Assembly (NCBI RefSeq): GCF_027944115.1
Contig: NZ_JAPJZI010000002.1
Coordinates: 62,001-126,000 of the forward strand
Direction of reading: 5' to 3'
Source of the DNA: Hoeflea prorocentri
GTDB taxonomy: Bacteria > Pseudomonadota > Alphaproteobacteria > Rhizobiales > Rhizobiaceae
DNA: 64,000 bases
Shown: in pieces, positions 39,603 through 49,391 of the stretch
How positions within the stretch are numbered: the stretch's first letter is position 1
Layout of the letters: every line of letters starts with the position of its first letter
Position numbers and translations under genes: made by a program
The notes under the pieces: generated by a model
What the model saw: only the letters and a program-made list of their open reading frames with translations
The model's database searches: none
What the model was told of the DNA's origin: nothing

Positions 39603-41443
39603 AAGACCACCGGACGCGTTTCGCCCGTCGCCACGTTGATAAAGCCGTCAGGCGCATGTGCGCTCGGGGCAACAAGGTTCCATCGCCACGGGGCGCAGGT
39701 CAGCGTTGCTATGGCCAGGCGCTCCGGAAATCCGGGTTGCCAGCGGGGATGGAAACTCGGTTCATACATCCAGTCGACCTCTTCCGCGGCCCGGTAGAGA
39801 GCCGTCATTTCAGCATCATTGACCTTGGCAGGGCGCGCCGTCATCAGGCCTGCGATTTCATATTGTACGCGGGCGCTGATCTCACCGCGATGGACCAGCA
39901 CCCAGCCGCCGCCCATGTCGGCCAGGGCGTTGACCGCCTTTGCCATGGCTGCATCGGAAGAGCCGACGCACCAGACATTGTGCTTGTCATGACCCATGGA
40001 ACAACACAGCGCGGTGTCCGGGTCCCGCGGCCCGCAGCCGAGCCAGAACATCTTCGACACCGCCGCCGCGCCCGAGAACCTGTCTATGATGGAGAACTTG
40101 GTGATGTTCTGTTCCGGATCGCGCTGCACGAGCCCGTTTTCAACCGGCAGGGTGCGTGTGGGAACATCGTCACTCCAATGAAAGGGACGCAAGACCCAGG
40201 CCTGCATCGTCTCACGATCCGGTTCTGCAGGGATTGCAAAGTCATCCGCGACGAGCGGCCGGCCTATACGGATCGTGTTACGGGCCCAGTCCGGCCAGTC
40301 GAGGTTCGGGACTTTTTCGAGATATTCGGTACCTTCGGAAACCTGGCGTCCGTCGGCCCAGACCTGCGCTATCGAGAAGCTTTCAACATCGTCGAGCAGG
40401 ACCAGATCGGCGAACCGCCCGGGCGATATGCTTCCGACCCATGGTGTCAGGCGCATGTGCCGCGCCGGATTGATGGTGGCGAGCTGAATGGCGGTTTCCG
40501 GTGCAAGGCCGGCCTTCATAGCAAGACGGACATTGTGGTCCGTGGCGCCGAGTTTCAGCGTATCGGATGCGCTGCGATCATCTGTCGCAACAGCTATTTG
40601 CGACCAGTCCTGCAAGCCACGCTCCAAAAGCCCTTCAATGATTTCGGCCATGGTGTGCACGCGCAGTTCGACAAACAGCCCGTGCCGCAGTTTTTCCCAG
40701 GCTTCCTCGGCTGTCCAGGCCTCGTGGTCGGAGGCCATGCCGGCGGCGGCAAAGGCATTGATGCCGGCAAGGTCGCGAATGCCGGCCGCGTGGCCTTCAA
40801 CGACACCACGCGCTTCCATCGTTGCGCGGATCATCGACCACAGGCGTTCATGGCCGGGATTGTCCGCATCGGTGATCGCCGGCCAGTCCATGACCTCGTC
40901 AAGTCCGACTGTCATGGCAGAGGCCGCCAGGAAGCCGGACTGGTCCAATCCGTCAAGATAAGCGCCGTGCTCCCAGCCGGTTGGCGGCACGGCCGAACCC
41001 GGCAGGGGAAAGATTTTCAGCGGCGAACCCGCCTCGCGTGCCAACAGCCAGAAATCGAGGGTTTGTTTCGGCAGGACGTTGGACAGTTCGTGACTTGCTT
41101 CGCACGTCCATGTGTTGCCGCGCGGCAGAACGAGCGCGGCCTCATATTCGGGTGTCAGGTGGGAGCTTTCAATGTGTTTGTGAACTTCGCCGAGGCCCGG
41201 GACCGCGCACAGGTCGAGTCGTTCCACATGCTTGCGGGCTTCGCCCGGATAGCTTCCTCTCGGACCGACAAAGGCTATTCGGCCGCCCGAGATCGCAATA
41301 TCGACATTTTCCATCCACGTCGCAGTCGGCGTATCAAGCAGGCGACCGACACTCAAAATCAGATCGGCAGGCGTGCGGCCAAGTGCGACCTGCACCAAAG
41401 AACGCCGCAGCGTTACTTCTTCATCGAAGTTGATGTTTCCCAC
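39599..41443 (-). CDS. ade: Adenine deaminase
   Basis: 614 residues, close to Ade family length. An amidohydrolase TIM barrel with metal ligands in PGLGEVHKHIESSHLTPEY (H-x-H), VVEGHAAGIRDLAGI and GMASDHEAW, and the catalytic Asp in VATDDRSASD. The C-terminal domain contains SMGHDKHNVWCVGSSD. It converts adenine to hypoxanthine in purine salvage. The H-K-H spacing and GE before it differ slightly from the usual D-A-H-V-H, so specificity might be altered. Divergent from the PotD-like transporter gene, sharing a 210-base control region. Confidence 0.88.
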   Translation of the reverse strand: MGNINFDEEVTLRRSLVQVALGRTPADLILSVGRLLDTPTATWMENVDIAISGGRIAFVGPRGSYPGEARKHVERLDLCAVPGLGEVHKHIESSHLTPEYEAALVLPRGNTWTCEASHELSNVLPKQTLDFWLLAREAGSPLKIFPLPGSAVPPTGWEHGAYLDGLDQSGFLAASAMTVGLDEVMDWPAITDADNPGHERLWSMIRATMEARGVVEGHAAGIRDLAGINAFAAAGMASDHEAWTAEEAWEKLRHGLFVELRVHTMAEIIEGLLERGLQDWSQIAVATDDRSASDTLKLGATDHNVRLAMKAGLAPETAIQLATINPARHMRLTPWVGSISPGRFADLVLLDDVESFSIAQVWADGRQVSEGTEYLEKVPNLDWPDWARNTIRIGRPLVADDFAIPAEPDRETMQAWVLRPFHWSDDVPTRTLPVENGLVQRDPEQNITKFSIIDRFSGAAAVSKMFWLGCGPRDPDTALCCSMGHDKHNVWCVGSSDAAMAKAVNALADMGGGWVLVHRGEISARVQYEIAGLMTARPAKVNDAEMTALYRAAEEVDWMYEPSFHPRWQPGFPERLAIATLTCAPWRWNLVAPSAHAPDGFINVATGETRPVVF

Positions 41444-41454
41444 GTTTGGCCTCT

Positions 41455-41470
41455 CAAATCCGGGAATTTG
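41455..41470. promoter_or_regulatory. Possible operator near the adenine deaminase start
   Basis: CAAAT and ATTTG arms flank CCGGGA, 12-27 bases upstream of the ade start. It is a short match and may be chance. Confidence 0.25.
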
Positions 41471-41520
41471 GTGTATCGCGCGTTTGACTGCAACCTGCCT
41501 TTGTAGTCGTGCGTCAGCGC

Positions 41521-41549
41521 TTGACTCATGCGGTGCGGACGCTTCTATT
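41521..41549 (+). promoter_or_regulatory. Predicted promoter of the PotD-like transport operon
   Basis: TTGACT at 41521 and TCTATT at 41544 are 17 bases apart. Initiation would give a leader of about 100 bases before the GTG at 41654. This is a visual match. Confidence 0.4.
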
Positions 41550-41653
41550 GTAAAGCAGGACTTCCCTAAAATGCACTCCCAAGACCTTTGACACCATTAT
41601 CTTTTTGGGGATGGCCTGAATTTGTCGAAACAAATTTCCTTAGGGGGAAAACC

Positions 41654-42673
41654 GTGAAAAGAATTTTATCCGCAGGCGCTGTTGCGCTGATGCTCTCCGC
41701 AGGCGTGGCGAACGCGAAGGAGACGTTCACAATTTCCTGGTGGGGCTATAACGGCGAGAAGCTGGACGCCAATATCATCCAACCTTTCCTGAAAATGTGT
41801 GACTGCGAAGTCGTGTTTGAAACCGGTAACAATGCCGATCGCCTCAACAAACTGGCAGTGCGCCGGGGCGAAGGTGTCGATGTCATCTTCCTGACAGACA
41901 GCTTTTCCCAGATCGGGGTGGAGCAGGGACTGTTTCAGCCGGTCGATCGCGCGAAGATACCGAATGTCGAAAAGCTCTATGACCTGGCCAAAGCCCCGCA
42001 AGGCGAATATGGCCCGGCCTATTCCATCGGGCGCGTGTCGATCGTTTATGACAGCGAAAAGGTCGATCCGATCACGAGCTGGGACGATCTGTGGCGCGAA
42101 GATCTGGCCGGAACAGTCAGCCTGCCGGGCATCACCACGACAGCCGGCCCGATGATGGTGCTGCGCGCGGCCGCTCACGCGGGCGTGGATGCGTATACCG
42201 ACCCGGACGGGGCCTTTGCAGCCATCGAGGAACTCAAGCCAAACATTGTCAAAAACTACAATACCGGCTCAGAGATGGTGAACCTGATCTCCACGGGCGA
42301 AGCGACTGTCGCGGTCGCGCAGGACTTTACCTTCGCATCGCTGATGGAAGCGGTTCCGAGCATGGTCGAGGCCGAGTTGAGCGACGGCGGCATTGCCACA
42401 CTCAACACGATCAATATCCCGACCGGAGCGAAACAGGTCGATCTGGCGCACAAGTTCATCAACTTCGTGCTGTCCACCGAGGTTCAGACGATTGAGGCAA
42501 AACAGGGCGTTGACGCGCCCGTTAATACCGAAGTCGTGCTGACCGAAGAGGAAGCGGCGAACTGGACTTACGGCGAAGACGAGATTGCTGCGCTCAACCG
42601 CATCGACTACGGCAAACTCAATGCTGCGAAGACGGAGTGGATTGACCGCTGGAACGAAATTTTCGGTCTGTAA
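41654..42673 (+). CDS. ABC transporter substrate-binding protein, PotD-like
   Basis: 339 residues with a signal peptide (VKRILSAGAVALMLSAGVAN, cleavage near ANA-KE). The mature protein opens TFTISWWGYNGEKLDANIIQ and has the periplasmic-binding family 1 layout of polyamine binders (PAYSIGRVSIVYDSEKV, SWDDLWREDLAGTVSLPG). The start is GTG 41654 after AGGGGGAAAACC. With purine enzymes on both sides, the ligand might be a nucleoside, base or other cationic amine rather than putrescine. It is the first gene of a six-gene operon. Confidence 0.85.
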   Translation: MKRILSAGAVALMLSAGVANAKETFTISWWGYNGEKLDANIIQPFLKMCDCEVVFETGNNADRLNKLAVRRGEGVDVIFLTDSFSQIGVEQGLFQPVDRAKIPNVEKLYDLAKAPQGEYGPAYSIGRVSIVYDSEKVDPITSWDDLWREDLAGTVSLPGITTTAGPMMVLRAAAHAGVDAYTDPDGAFAAIEELKPNIVKNYNTGSEMVNLISTGEATVAVAQDFTFASLMEAVPSMVEAELSDGGIATLNTINIPTGAKQVDLAHKFINFVLSTEVQTIEAKQGVDAPVNTEVVLTEEEAANWTYGEDEIAALNRIDYGKLNAAKTEWIDRWNEIFGL

Positions 42674-42676
42674 TCC

Positions 42677-43504
42677 ATGACGGCACGGCAACTGGGCTGG
42701 TATCTTGTGATGCCAGCCACGCTGGCCGTGGTCATCTTTCTGGGATGGCCGGTCGGCGGGACCTTTTCCACGACGTTTCTTGACGGATCGGGCTGGTTCT
42801 CGAATTATGTGAACTTCTTCTCAAGCCCGTTCCGCCGCGCCGTCCTGTGGCGCACAACCGAAATCGCTCTTGTGACTACCGTGATCTCGTTGCTGATCGG
42901 GTTCGTGACGGCCTATGTCGTCTCGCGCGCGCCGGGATCGTGGAAGGGTATCCTTATTGTTGCCGCTGTGTTCCCGCTTTTGACGGGGGTGGTCGTGCGC
43001 AGCTTTGCGTGGCTGATCATCCTCGGCAAAAACGGCATTGCCAACGAGATCATGCTGTCGCTCGGCATTATCTCCGAGCCGCTGTCCATGCTCTACACAA
43101 AGGGGTCCGTCATCATCGCGATGGTCTACCTCTTTGTGCCACTGATGATTTTGACGATTGTCGGTGTCCTTGAGAGCATTCCGGACGAATATGTCGATGC
43201 CGCCGCCTCGCTTGGCGCATCGCCTTTTGCCCGGTTCTGGCAAATCGTCTTTCCCCTCGCCGTGCCCGGATTGATCGTCGGGGCGGTACTGGTTTTCACC
43301 GGTTCGTTCACGTCTTACGCCACGCCGCAACTGCTTGGCGGGGAACAGCAGATGATGATGGGCACCTTCCTTCATCAAAGAGCAATGGTCACCTTTGACT
43401 GGATCGGCGCCTCGACCATCGCGGCGATCATGACCATTGTGACCATTACCATCGTTTACGTGATGAGCCGCCTGGCCAAGCGACTGAATCCGGCGGCCGT
43501 ATGA
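42677..43504 (+). CDS. ABC transporter permease, PotB-like
   Basis: A 275-residue inner-membrane permease with about six spans. The EAA loop is ESIPDEYVDAAASLGASPFA near residue 170, where the ATPase docks. It begins three bases after the binding-protein stop and overlaps the second permease by four bases. The pair forms the membrane channel for the PotD-like protein. Confidence 0.9.
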   Translation: MTARQLGWYLVMPATLAVVIFLGWPVGGTFSTTFLDGSGWFSNYVNFFSSPFRRAVLWRTTEIALVTTVISLLIGFVTAYVVSRAPGSWKGILIVAAVFPLLTGVVVRSFAWLIILGKNGIANEIMLSLGIISEPLSMLYTKGSVIIAMVYLFVPLMILTIVGVLESIPDEYVDAAASLGASPFARFWQIVFPLAVPGLIVGAVLVFTGSFTSYATPQLLGGEQQMMMGTFLHQRAMVTFDWIGASTIAAIMTIVTITIVYVMSRLAKRLNPAAV

Positions 43505-44292
43505 TGACCAGGCGTGTACATCCCCTCTTGATCGGTTTTACAGCGCTGGTCTTTGTGTTTCTTGTCGGGCCGCTGGTTATCATCATCGGCGCCTCGATCA
43601 GCGATACGAGCTTTCTGACCTTTCCCCCGAGGGGGATAACGCTTCGCTGGTATGAGAATATTTTCGAGGTGTCTGCCTTTACCCGCACCATGGGCACCAG
43701 CTTTACGCTGGCGCTTCTGGGCACCAGCCTTTCGCTGCTTGTGGGAATTCCGGCAGCCTACGCCTTGAGCCGCTACCGGATCGAACTGCCAAGCTTCCTC
43801 AGCACGGTTTTTGTGCTCCCCATTCTCGTGCCGGAAATCGTGCTCGGGTTTTCGATCATGAAGTCGATCACCGCCGGTATGGGCGTGGCGATTTATCCGT
43901 CGCTTGTCATTGGACACGCGCTTTTGGTGCTGCCTTACTGCGTTCGTGTCGTCTCGGCGTCGCTGGCCTCGTTCGACTTTTCCATCGAGGAGGCGGCGGT
44001 CTCTCTGGGCTGCCCGCGTTGGCGTGCCTTTTTGACCGTTGTGCTGCCGAATGTGCGCGCCGGCGTCATCGCCGCATTTATCCTGGCGTTCATCACCTCC
44101 ATCAACGATGTGTCGATCTCTCTGTTTTTGACAGGGCCGGGCATATCGACGCTGCCTATCCAGTTGCTTGCGCATATGGAGCAGTTTTTCGACCCGACGA
44201 TTGCATCCGTTTCGGTGCTGTTGATGCTGGTCACCGTGGCGGTCATGGCGACCGTCGAGTTTACCCTTGGCCTAACGTTCCTGACGAAATGA
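43501..44292 (+). CDS. ABC transporter permease, PotC-like
   Basis: A 263-residue second permease with about six spans. The EAA motif is FDFSIEEAAVSLGCPRWRAF near residue 160. It overlaps the PotB-like gene by four bases (ATGA) and precedes the ATPase gene by four bases. Confidence 0.9.
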   Translation: MMTRRVHPLLIGFTALVFVFLVGPLVIIIGASISDTSFLTFPPRGITLRWYENIFEVSAFTRTMGTSFTLALLGTSLSLLVGIPAAYALSRYRIELPSFLSTVFVLPILVPEIVLGFSIMKSITAGMGVAIYPSLVIGHALLVLPYCVRVVSASLASFDFSIEEAAVSLGCPRWRAFLTVVLPNVRAGVIAAFILAFITSINDVSISLFLTGPGISTLPIQLLAHMEQFFDPTIASVSVLLMLVTVAVMATVEFTLGLTFLTK

Positions 44293-44296
44293 TAAG

Positions 44297-45355
44297 ATGA
44301 CGGTTTCACTATCCATTGAAAGCATCGATGCGCATTACGGCCAGACACAGGTGCTGGAAGATCTGTCACTGCATGTCAGGGCGGGCGAGCTGGTCTCTCT
44401 TTTAGGTGCTTCGGGCTGCGGCAAGACGACGACCTTGCGGGCGGTCGCCGGGTTCCTGCAACCGACACGCGGGGTTATCCGGCTGGGTGATGTTGACCTG
44501 ACGCGGCTGCCTGCGCATAAACGCAATATCGGGCTTGTGTTCCAGACCTATGCGCTGTTTCCGCATTTGAGCGTTCTCGACAATGTCGCCTTCGGGCTGA
44601 AACAGCGCGGGATCAATACGCGTGAACGGCGTCAGCGGGCCGGCGAAATGCTGGAACGGGTGGGCCTTGCCCATTTGACCGACAGGGTGCCGTCCGCTCT
44701 TTCCGGCGGTCAGCGCCAAAGGGTGGCGCTGGCGCGTGCGTTGGTGATCGACCCGCCTTTGATGATGTTTGACGAACCGCTTTCGAACCTTGATGCCAAG
44801 CTGAGGGTCGAGATGCGGGTCGAAATCCGTCGGATGCAGCAGGCCGGAGAACGGACCGCGCTCTACGTGACCCATGACCAGGAAGAGGCCTTTTCGATCT
44901 CGGACCGCGTGGCGATCATGAACGACGGCAAGGTCATGCAGCTCGATACGCCGGAGGTGCTGTATTCAAAGCCGGCCAATGCGTTCGTCGCCAACTTCGT
45001 GGGCTTTGAAAACATGATCAAGATGCGCGTCGTTGGCGAATCCGACGGCAAGGTCCGTGCCGAGATGGTCGGGGGCGGGCAAATCGAACTGAGTGCGGCC
45101 GATCACACCGTACCGGCGCGGGAGTTCCTGTTTGCGGCAAGAGCCGACGGGCTCGAGGTCCGTTCCGAGGGCGCCGGAATACCGGTCAGTCTGGGACTGC
45201 GAACCTATCTCGGGCGCGCCTACCAATATCGATGCGAGACGCCCGCCGGCGAGATCGTCGCCAACGGATCGATCGCCCAGCCGCTGGAACCGGGCACGGA
45301 GGCGGTGCTGGTGCCGAAACCGGATCAGTGCTGTCTGCTTCCGGTCTCTGACTGA
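44297..45355 (+). CDS. ABC transporter ATP-binding protein, PotA-like
   Basis: 352 residues. Walker A LLGASGCGKTTTLRAV, signature ALSGGQRQRVALARAL, Walker B MMFDEPLSNLDAKL and the switch histidine YVTHDQEEA are all intact. A C-terminal TOBE-like domain (about 245-345) marks the polyamine/iron importer subfamily. It shares one base with the next gene (TGATG). It drives uptake with the preceding permeases and binding protein. Confidence 0.92.
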   Translation: MTVSLSIESIDAHYGQTQVLEDLSLHVRAGELVSLLGASGCGKTTTLRAVAGFLQPTRGVIRLGDVDLTRLPAHKRNIGLVFQTYALFPHLSVLDNVAFGLKQRGINTRERRQRAGEMLERVGLAHLTDRVPSALSGGQRQRVALARALVIDPPLMMFDEPLSNLDAKLRVEMRVEIRRMQQAGERTALYVTHDQEEAFSISDRVAIMNDGKVMQLDTPEVLYSKPANAFVANFVGFENMIKMRVVGESDGKVRAEMVGGGQIELSAADHTVPAREFLFAARADGLEVRSEGAGIPVSLGLRTYLGRAYQYRCETPAGEIVANGSIAQPLEPGTEAVLVPKPDQCCLLPVSD

Positions 45356-46659
45356 TGATCCTCGGCAATGCACGAATTCTTCCGATGGACCCTGCCCGGC
45401 GGGAGATCTTGTGTGGCTGGATTGAGATCGAAGACGGCAAGATAAAGGCCTTGGGCGAGGGCGATGCGCCGCGCGAGGCGCTGGATATGAGCGGCGACCT
45501 GATCATGCCGGGCATGGTCAATACCCATTGTCATATGGCCATGACGCTGTTTCGCGGTCTCGGCGAGGATGTCGATGACAGGCTCTATCGCTATATCCTG
45601 CCGCTGGAGCGCGATTGCGTGACCGCGGATGTGGTGCGCGCCGGCAGCGAACTGGCGGCGCTGGAGTTGATCCGTGGCGGTGTGACCTGTGTCGCGGATA
45701 TGTATTATTTCGAGGATGTGGTTGGCGAGGTGATCGACCAAAGCGGATTGCGCGGCATTGTCGGGCAAACAATCGGCGACTTTTCACCCCCGGATCACCA
45801 CAGTTTCGACGAGGGCTTTGCCCGCTGTGATGCCTTGGTGGACCGGTTTGGCGATCACCCACGCGTCATTCCCTCGATTGCTCCGCACGCGCCCTATTCG
45901 ACCGGACCGGACGTGATGCAACGCGTGGCCGAATGGGCTGAGGATAATCCGGGCGCCCGGGTTCAGATGCATCTTGCCGAAAGCGAGCACGAGATGCGCT
46001 GGTGCGCTGACAACTATCGTGTGCGGCCGGTGGAGCTTGTTGCTCAATCGGGTCTTTTGCGCGACGGGCTGATCGCCGCGCATTGTCTGCATATCGATGA
46101 GGCCGAGGCCGTGCAGTTGGCCGAAGCCGGCGTCGGCGTAGCGCATAATGCACGCTCGAACGGCAAGGCGGGACGCGGGATCGCGCCTGTTGCGATGATG
46201 CGAGAGCGGGGCGTTCGCGTCGGTCTTGCCAGCGACGGCGCCATGAGCGGCAATACGCTCGATCTCTTTGCGCAGATGGCGCCCGCATCGATGTTTCAAA
46301 GCATTGCCAATGGCAGCCGCAGCGCTCTGCCAGCGCGCGATATCGTTGCCATGGCGACGATCGAAGGTGCGGACGTGCTGGGGCTGCAAGCCAGGATCGG
46401 CTCGCTGGAGCCCGGCAAATCGGCCGATCTGATCCGTGTCAGCCTGGATGAGCCGAGGGCGCAGCCGCTCTATGACATATACTCGGCCCTGGTGTTTGTG
46501 CTTTCGGCCGGTGACATCCGGGCAACGATGGTGGCCGGCGAGTGGCTGATGCGGGACGGCGCGGTCGCGACGCTTGAGCAGGAACGCATCGTTGCAAATG
46601 CGAACCGGATCGCAAAAGACTTTGAAACCCATATCGAACAGTTGGAGAAGGATTTATGA
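45355..46659 (+). CDS. Amidohydrolase, S-adenosylhomocysteine/methylthioadenosine deaminase-like
   Basis: 434 residues of the MtaD/TrzA-AtzA group. Metal ligands appear in GMVNTHCHMAMTLFRGLGED (H-x-H), MHLAESEHEM and AAHCLHIDEAEA, with the catalytic Asp in VGLASDGAMSGNTLDLF. The family deaminates adenosyl compounds, guanine or related heterocycles. The nearby adenine deaminase and nucleoside hydrolase favour a purine-type substrate. It overlaps the ATPase gene by one base and the M20 gene by four. Confidence 0.8.
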   Translation: MILGNARILPMDPARREILCGWIEIEDGKIKALGEGDAPREALDMSGDLIMPGMVNTHCHMAMTLFRGLGEDVDDRLYRYILPLERDCVTADVVRAGSELAALELIRGGVTCVADMYYFEDVVGEVIDQSGLRGIVGQTIGDFSPPDHHSFDEGFARCDALVDRFGDHPRVIPSIAPHAPYSTGPDVMQRVAEWAEDNPGARVQMHLAESEHEMRWCADNYRVRPVELVAQSGLLRDGLIAAHCLHIDEAEAVQLAEAGVGVAHNARSNGKAGRGIAPVAMMRERGVRVGLASDGAMSGNTLDLFAQMAPASMFQSIANGSRSALPARDIVAMATIEGADVLGLQARIGSLEPGKSADLIRVSLDEPRAQPLYDIYSALVFVLSAGDIRATMVAGEWLMRDGAVATLEQERIVANANRIAKDFETHIEQLEKDL

Positions 46660-48044
46660 GCGCAGTCAAAGATGTGTTGGACCATGTGGATGCCGGCATC
46701 GACAAAGGACTGGAGCGGCTGTTCGAGCTGGTGCGTATTCCGTCGATTTCGACTGATCCGTCGCATGCATCCGACGTGCGCCGGGCAGCGGAATGGCTGG
46801 CTGCGGATCTGCGCTCCATGGGGTTCGATGCTAATCTTCGCGAGACCGAAGGGCATCCGATGGTGGTCGGTCATGGGCCAAAGACCGATGGGCCGCATGT
46901 TCTGTTTTACGGTCACTATGACGTGCAGCCCGCCGATCCGCTGGAGCTGTGGGACACTGACCCGTTTGAGCCGGTTCTGCGTCCGCAGCCCGATGGCGAG
47001 ACCCATATTGTCGGGCGCGGGGCTTCCGACGACAAGGGCGCACTGATGACGTTTGTCGAGGCGTGCCGGGCATTTATCGATGTGCGTGGCTCCCTGCCGC
47101 TCAACGTGTCCTTTTTGTTCGAGGGGGAAGAGGAAAGCGGCAGCGGAAGCCTTGCCGGGTTCCTGGAAAAGACGGCGGAGGAGCTCAGATGCGATGCGGT
47201 TCTGGTTTGTGACACCGATATGTGGGACCGCGATACGCCGGCGGTGACCACCATGCTGCGCGGCCTGGTCGGGCAGGAACTGACGATTACCTGCGCCGAT
47301 CGAGACCTGCATTCCGGTATGTTCGGAAATGCCGCACGTAATGCCGGGCAGGTATTGGGTGATGTGATAGCCAGCCTGCGCGGAGAAAATGGATCAGTCC
47401 TGATCGATGGCTTTTACGACGGCGTGGAGGATCTTGACCCCGCCATTGCCGAATTATGGGCGGAGCTTCCCTTCGACGAAGAAGCCTTTTTGACCGATAT
47501 CGGCTTGCATATCCCGGCAGGCGAAACGGGCCGGACGATCCTTGAGCAGGTCTGGGCGCGGCCCACCTGCGAGATCAACGGGATCTGGTCAGGTTACACG
47601 GAGCCGGGATTCAAGACAGTTATTCCGGCAAAGGCGCATGCAAAAATCTCCTTCCGCCTGGTTGCCGGCCAGGACCCGGAAAAAATCCGTGCGGCCTTCC
47701 AGCGGCATGTCCGAGATCAACTGCCCGATGATTGTGATGTCACATTTGCCGATCATGGCCTGTCGCCGGCCACGTCTATGCCCACCGATGGCGCCTTCAT
47801 GCAGGCCACGCTCAAGGCCTTGAGCGAAGAATGGGAAACCAAGGCCGCCATTGCCGGAACCGGCGGATCGATCCCGATCATCGGCGAATTTGAGCGCCGC
47901 CTGGGGACGAATGCGCTGCTCGTGGGGTTCGGCCGGTTCGACAACCGCATTCACAGCCCCAACGAGAAATACGATCTCTCAAGCTACCATAAGGGGACGC
48001 GGTCCTGGGTGCGCATCCTGCATGCGCTGGCGCATGCAAACTGA
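46656..48044 (+). CDS. M20 family metallopeptidase / dipeptidase
   Basis: 462 residues. The di-zinc site is complete: LFYGHYDVQPADP (His, Asp), RGASDDKGALMTFVEA, EGEEESGSGS (catalytic Glu pair) and CDTDMW, with the dimerisation lid between about 190 and 330. It belongs to the dipeptidase subgroup (ArgE/CNDP-like) with broad amide substrates. It is last in the PotABCD-like operon, so it may trim an imported amide or peptide conjugate. ATGA overlap with the deaminase. Confidence 0.88.
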   Translation: MSAVKDVLDHVDAGIDKGLERLFELVRIPSISTDPSHASDVRRAAEWLAADLRSMGFDANLRETEGHPMVVGHGPKTDGPHVLFYGHYDVQPADPLELWDTDPFEPVLRPQPDGETHIVGRGASDDKGALMTFVEACRAFIDVRGSLPLNVSFLFEGEEESGSGSLAGFLEKTAEELRCDAVLVCDTDMWDRDTPAVTTMLRGLVGQELTITCADRDLHSGMFGNAARNAGQVLGDVIASLRGENGSVLIDGFYDGVEDLDPAIAELWAELPFDEEAFLTDIGLHIPAGETGRTILEQVWARPTCEINGIWSGYTEPGFKTVIPAKAHAKISFRLVAGQDPEKIRAAFQRHVRDQLPDDCDVTFADHGLSPATSMPTDGAFMQATLKALSEEWETKAAIAGTGGSIPIIGEFERRLGTNALLVGFGRFDNRIHSPNEKYDLSSYHKGTRSWVRILHALAHAN

Positions 48045-48116
48045 GCAGAAAATGCGAAGCCTATGGAGGTCGGCGGCTGAAAGCACAGCAAGGAAGGCGA
48101 ATGACCGGTCTCAATC

Positions 48117-48728
48117 CTACGCAGTTTTTTCGGAGCGCGCCAAAAGGACAGCTACCGTGCCCATCAGCCCGGCCGAAGCGCGATTGATGATGCGTCGTCT
48201 CAACGGCGTAAGTGCATGTGCGCCAACCAGTGTACCGGCCGTCACCCAAAGCAATGCCGCTATAGCCTCGACTGTCACATAAGTGGCTCCAAGCATGAAG
48301 AGCTGCGGCATGAGCGGCGAAGACTCGTTCACAAATTGAGGCAGGAAGACAGTCAGCAAAAGATAGGCTTTGGGGTTGCCCATCAGCGTAAGGAACTCGC
48401 GTCGCATGAGCGTGGATACCTCGGGCGCCTTGATTTCGGTGTCGCTCTCCGCGTTCCACAACTGCCATGCAAGATAGGTCAGATATGCGACACCGGCCCA
48501 TTTAAGCACCAGAAAGGCAAGTTCCGACGTCTGAAGCAAGACATCCAGTCCAAGCGAAATCAGCACAACGAGAACCGCCCAGGCGGCCATGCGCCCGATG
48601 ATGCTCTTCGCGGTCCGGAACCAGCCCGCTTTCGTGGCTGAAACAAATGCCAGGAGGTTATTTGCACCGGGAGACGCACCCAGGAGGAAGGCCGCCGGAA
48701 GAAAAATCAGCAATTGCTGCCACGTCAT
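48117..48728 (-). CDS. LysE/RhtB family amino-acid exporter
   Basis: A 203-residue inner-membrane exporter with about six spans. The conserved N-terminal loop is FLLGASPGANNLLAFVSATK, where G-x-x-x-G-P-G is typical; here it reads S-P-G. It exports amino acids or analogues. It is convergent with the M20 gene, with 72 bases between that show no clear terminator. The 192 bases upstream of its start hold no gene I can support. Confidence 0.88.
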   Translation of the reverse strand: MTWQQLLIFLPAAFLLGASPGANNLLAFVSATKAGWFRTAKSIIGRMAAWAVLVVLISLGLDVLLQTSELAFLVLKWAGVAYLTYLAWQLWNAESDTEIKAPEVSTLMRREFLTLMGNPKAYLLLTVFLPQFVNESSPLMPQLFMLGATYVTVEAIAALLWVTAGTLVGAHALTPLRRRIINRASAGLMGTVAVLLARSEKTA

Positions 48729-48920
48729 GTCGTTGTCCCTTTTGGCAAAACCGTATCCGGAGATCGCATTCGATCAATGTTCTAAATGCTGCCTAACGGT
48801 CTTTTGGGTCTTCACAGGCCCGGGCGACCAGTTGCGGTATGCCGGGCTTGCGGGCGCTGGAAACATTTATGCGATCGCTGACATCTCCCAATGTGCCGTT
48901 CAGGTCGACCGCAGCGCTCG

Positions 48921-49391
48921 TTACACCGTGCCGGACACCAGTGCATCGAGGCTGCGATAGCTCGCCTCCAGACCTTCATCCATGGGGCTTTTCAATACAC
49001 CATCTCTTGTGGCTTTGCTGTCATAGTGCAGGTTCATCGTGACGAATGTTTGGCCATCCCTCTCGGTAAAGAGCTGTTCAACGAGCGTTTCGTTGTCCGG
49101 GAAGACATCGAAAATTTCGGTCAGCAGAAGGCGGTTTTCCGTTTCGATCTCGCGAAATCTTCCGGTTGCCGACATGCGGCCATCGGGCCATTCCCAGACA
49201 TAGCGATAGGTGCCCCCGATGCGCAGGTCGATCTCGCACTCCGGCATGGTATGTCCGGACGGGCCGGTCAGCCAGCGCTTTACCAAAGCCGGTTCTGTAT
49301 GAGCCCGCCAGACAAGAGGCCTGGGGGCATCGAAGCTGCGCACGATTTCGATCGTCGTATCGGTCGGCGTTGTCATCCGAAGGGGCCTCAT
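48921..49391 (-). CDS. SRPBCC (AHSA1-type) domain protein
   Basis: 156 residues. An N-terminal IEIVRSFDAPRPLVWRAHTE, then KRWLTGPSGHTMPECEIDLR and GGTYRYVWEWPDGRMSATG, is the activator-of-Hsp90-homologue-like ligand-binding fold. It is coupled to the ArsR gene at 49388-49720 by an ATGA overlap. ArsR+SRPBCC pairs are frequent in soil and marine bacteria; the ligand is usually unknown. Confidence 0.87.
   Translation of the reverse strand: MRPLRMTTPTDTTIEIVRSFDAPRPLVWRAHTEPALVKRWLTGPSGHTMPECEIDLRIGGTYRYVWEWPDGRMSATGRFREIETENRLLLTEIFDVFPDNETLVEQLFTERDGQTFVTMNLHYDSKATRDGVLKSPMDEGLEASYRSLDALVSGTV

Noticed and set aside
41584-41653. A longer start for the PotD-like protein at ATG 41588.
   Set aside because: The added 22 residues precede the signal peptide and have no ribosome binding site. 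GTG 41654 follows a strong AGGGGGAA site and begins a normal signal peptide.
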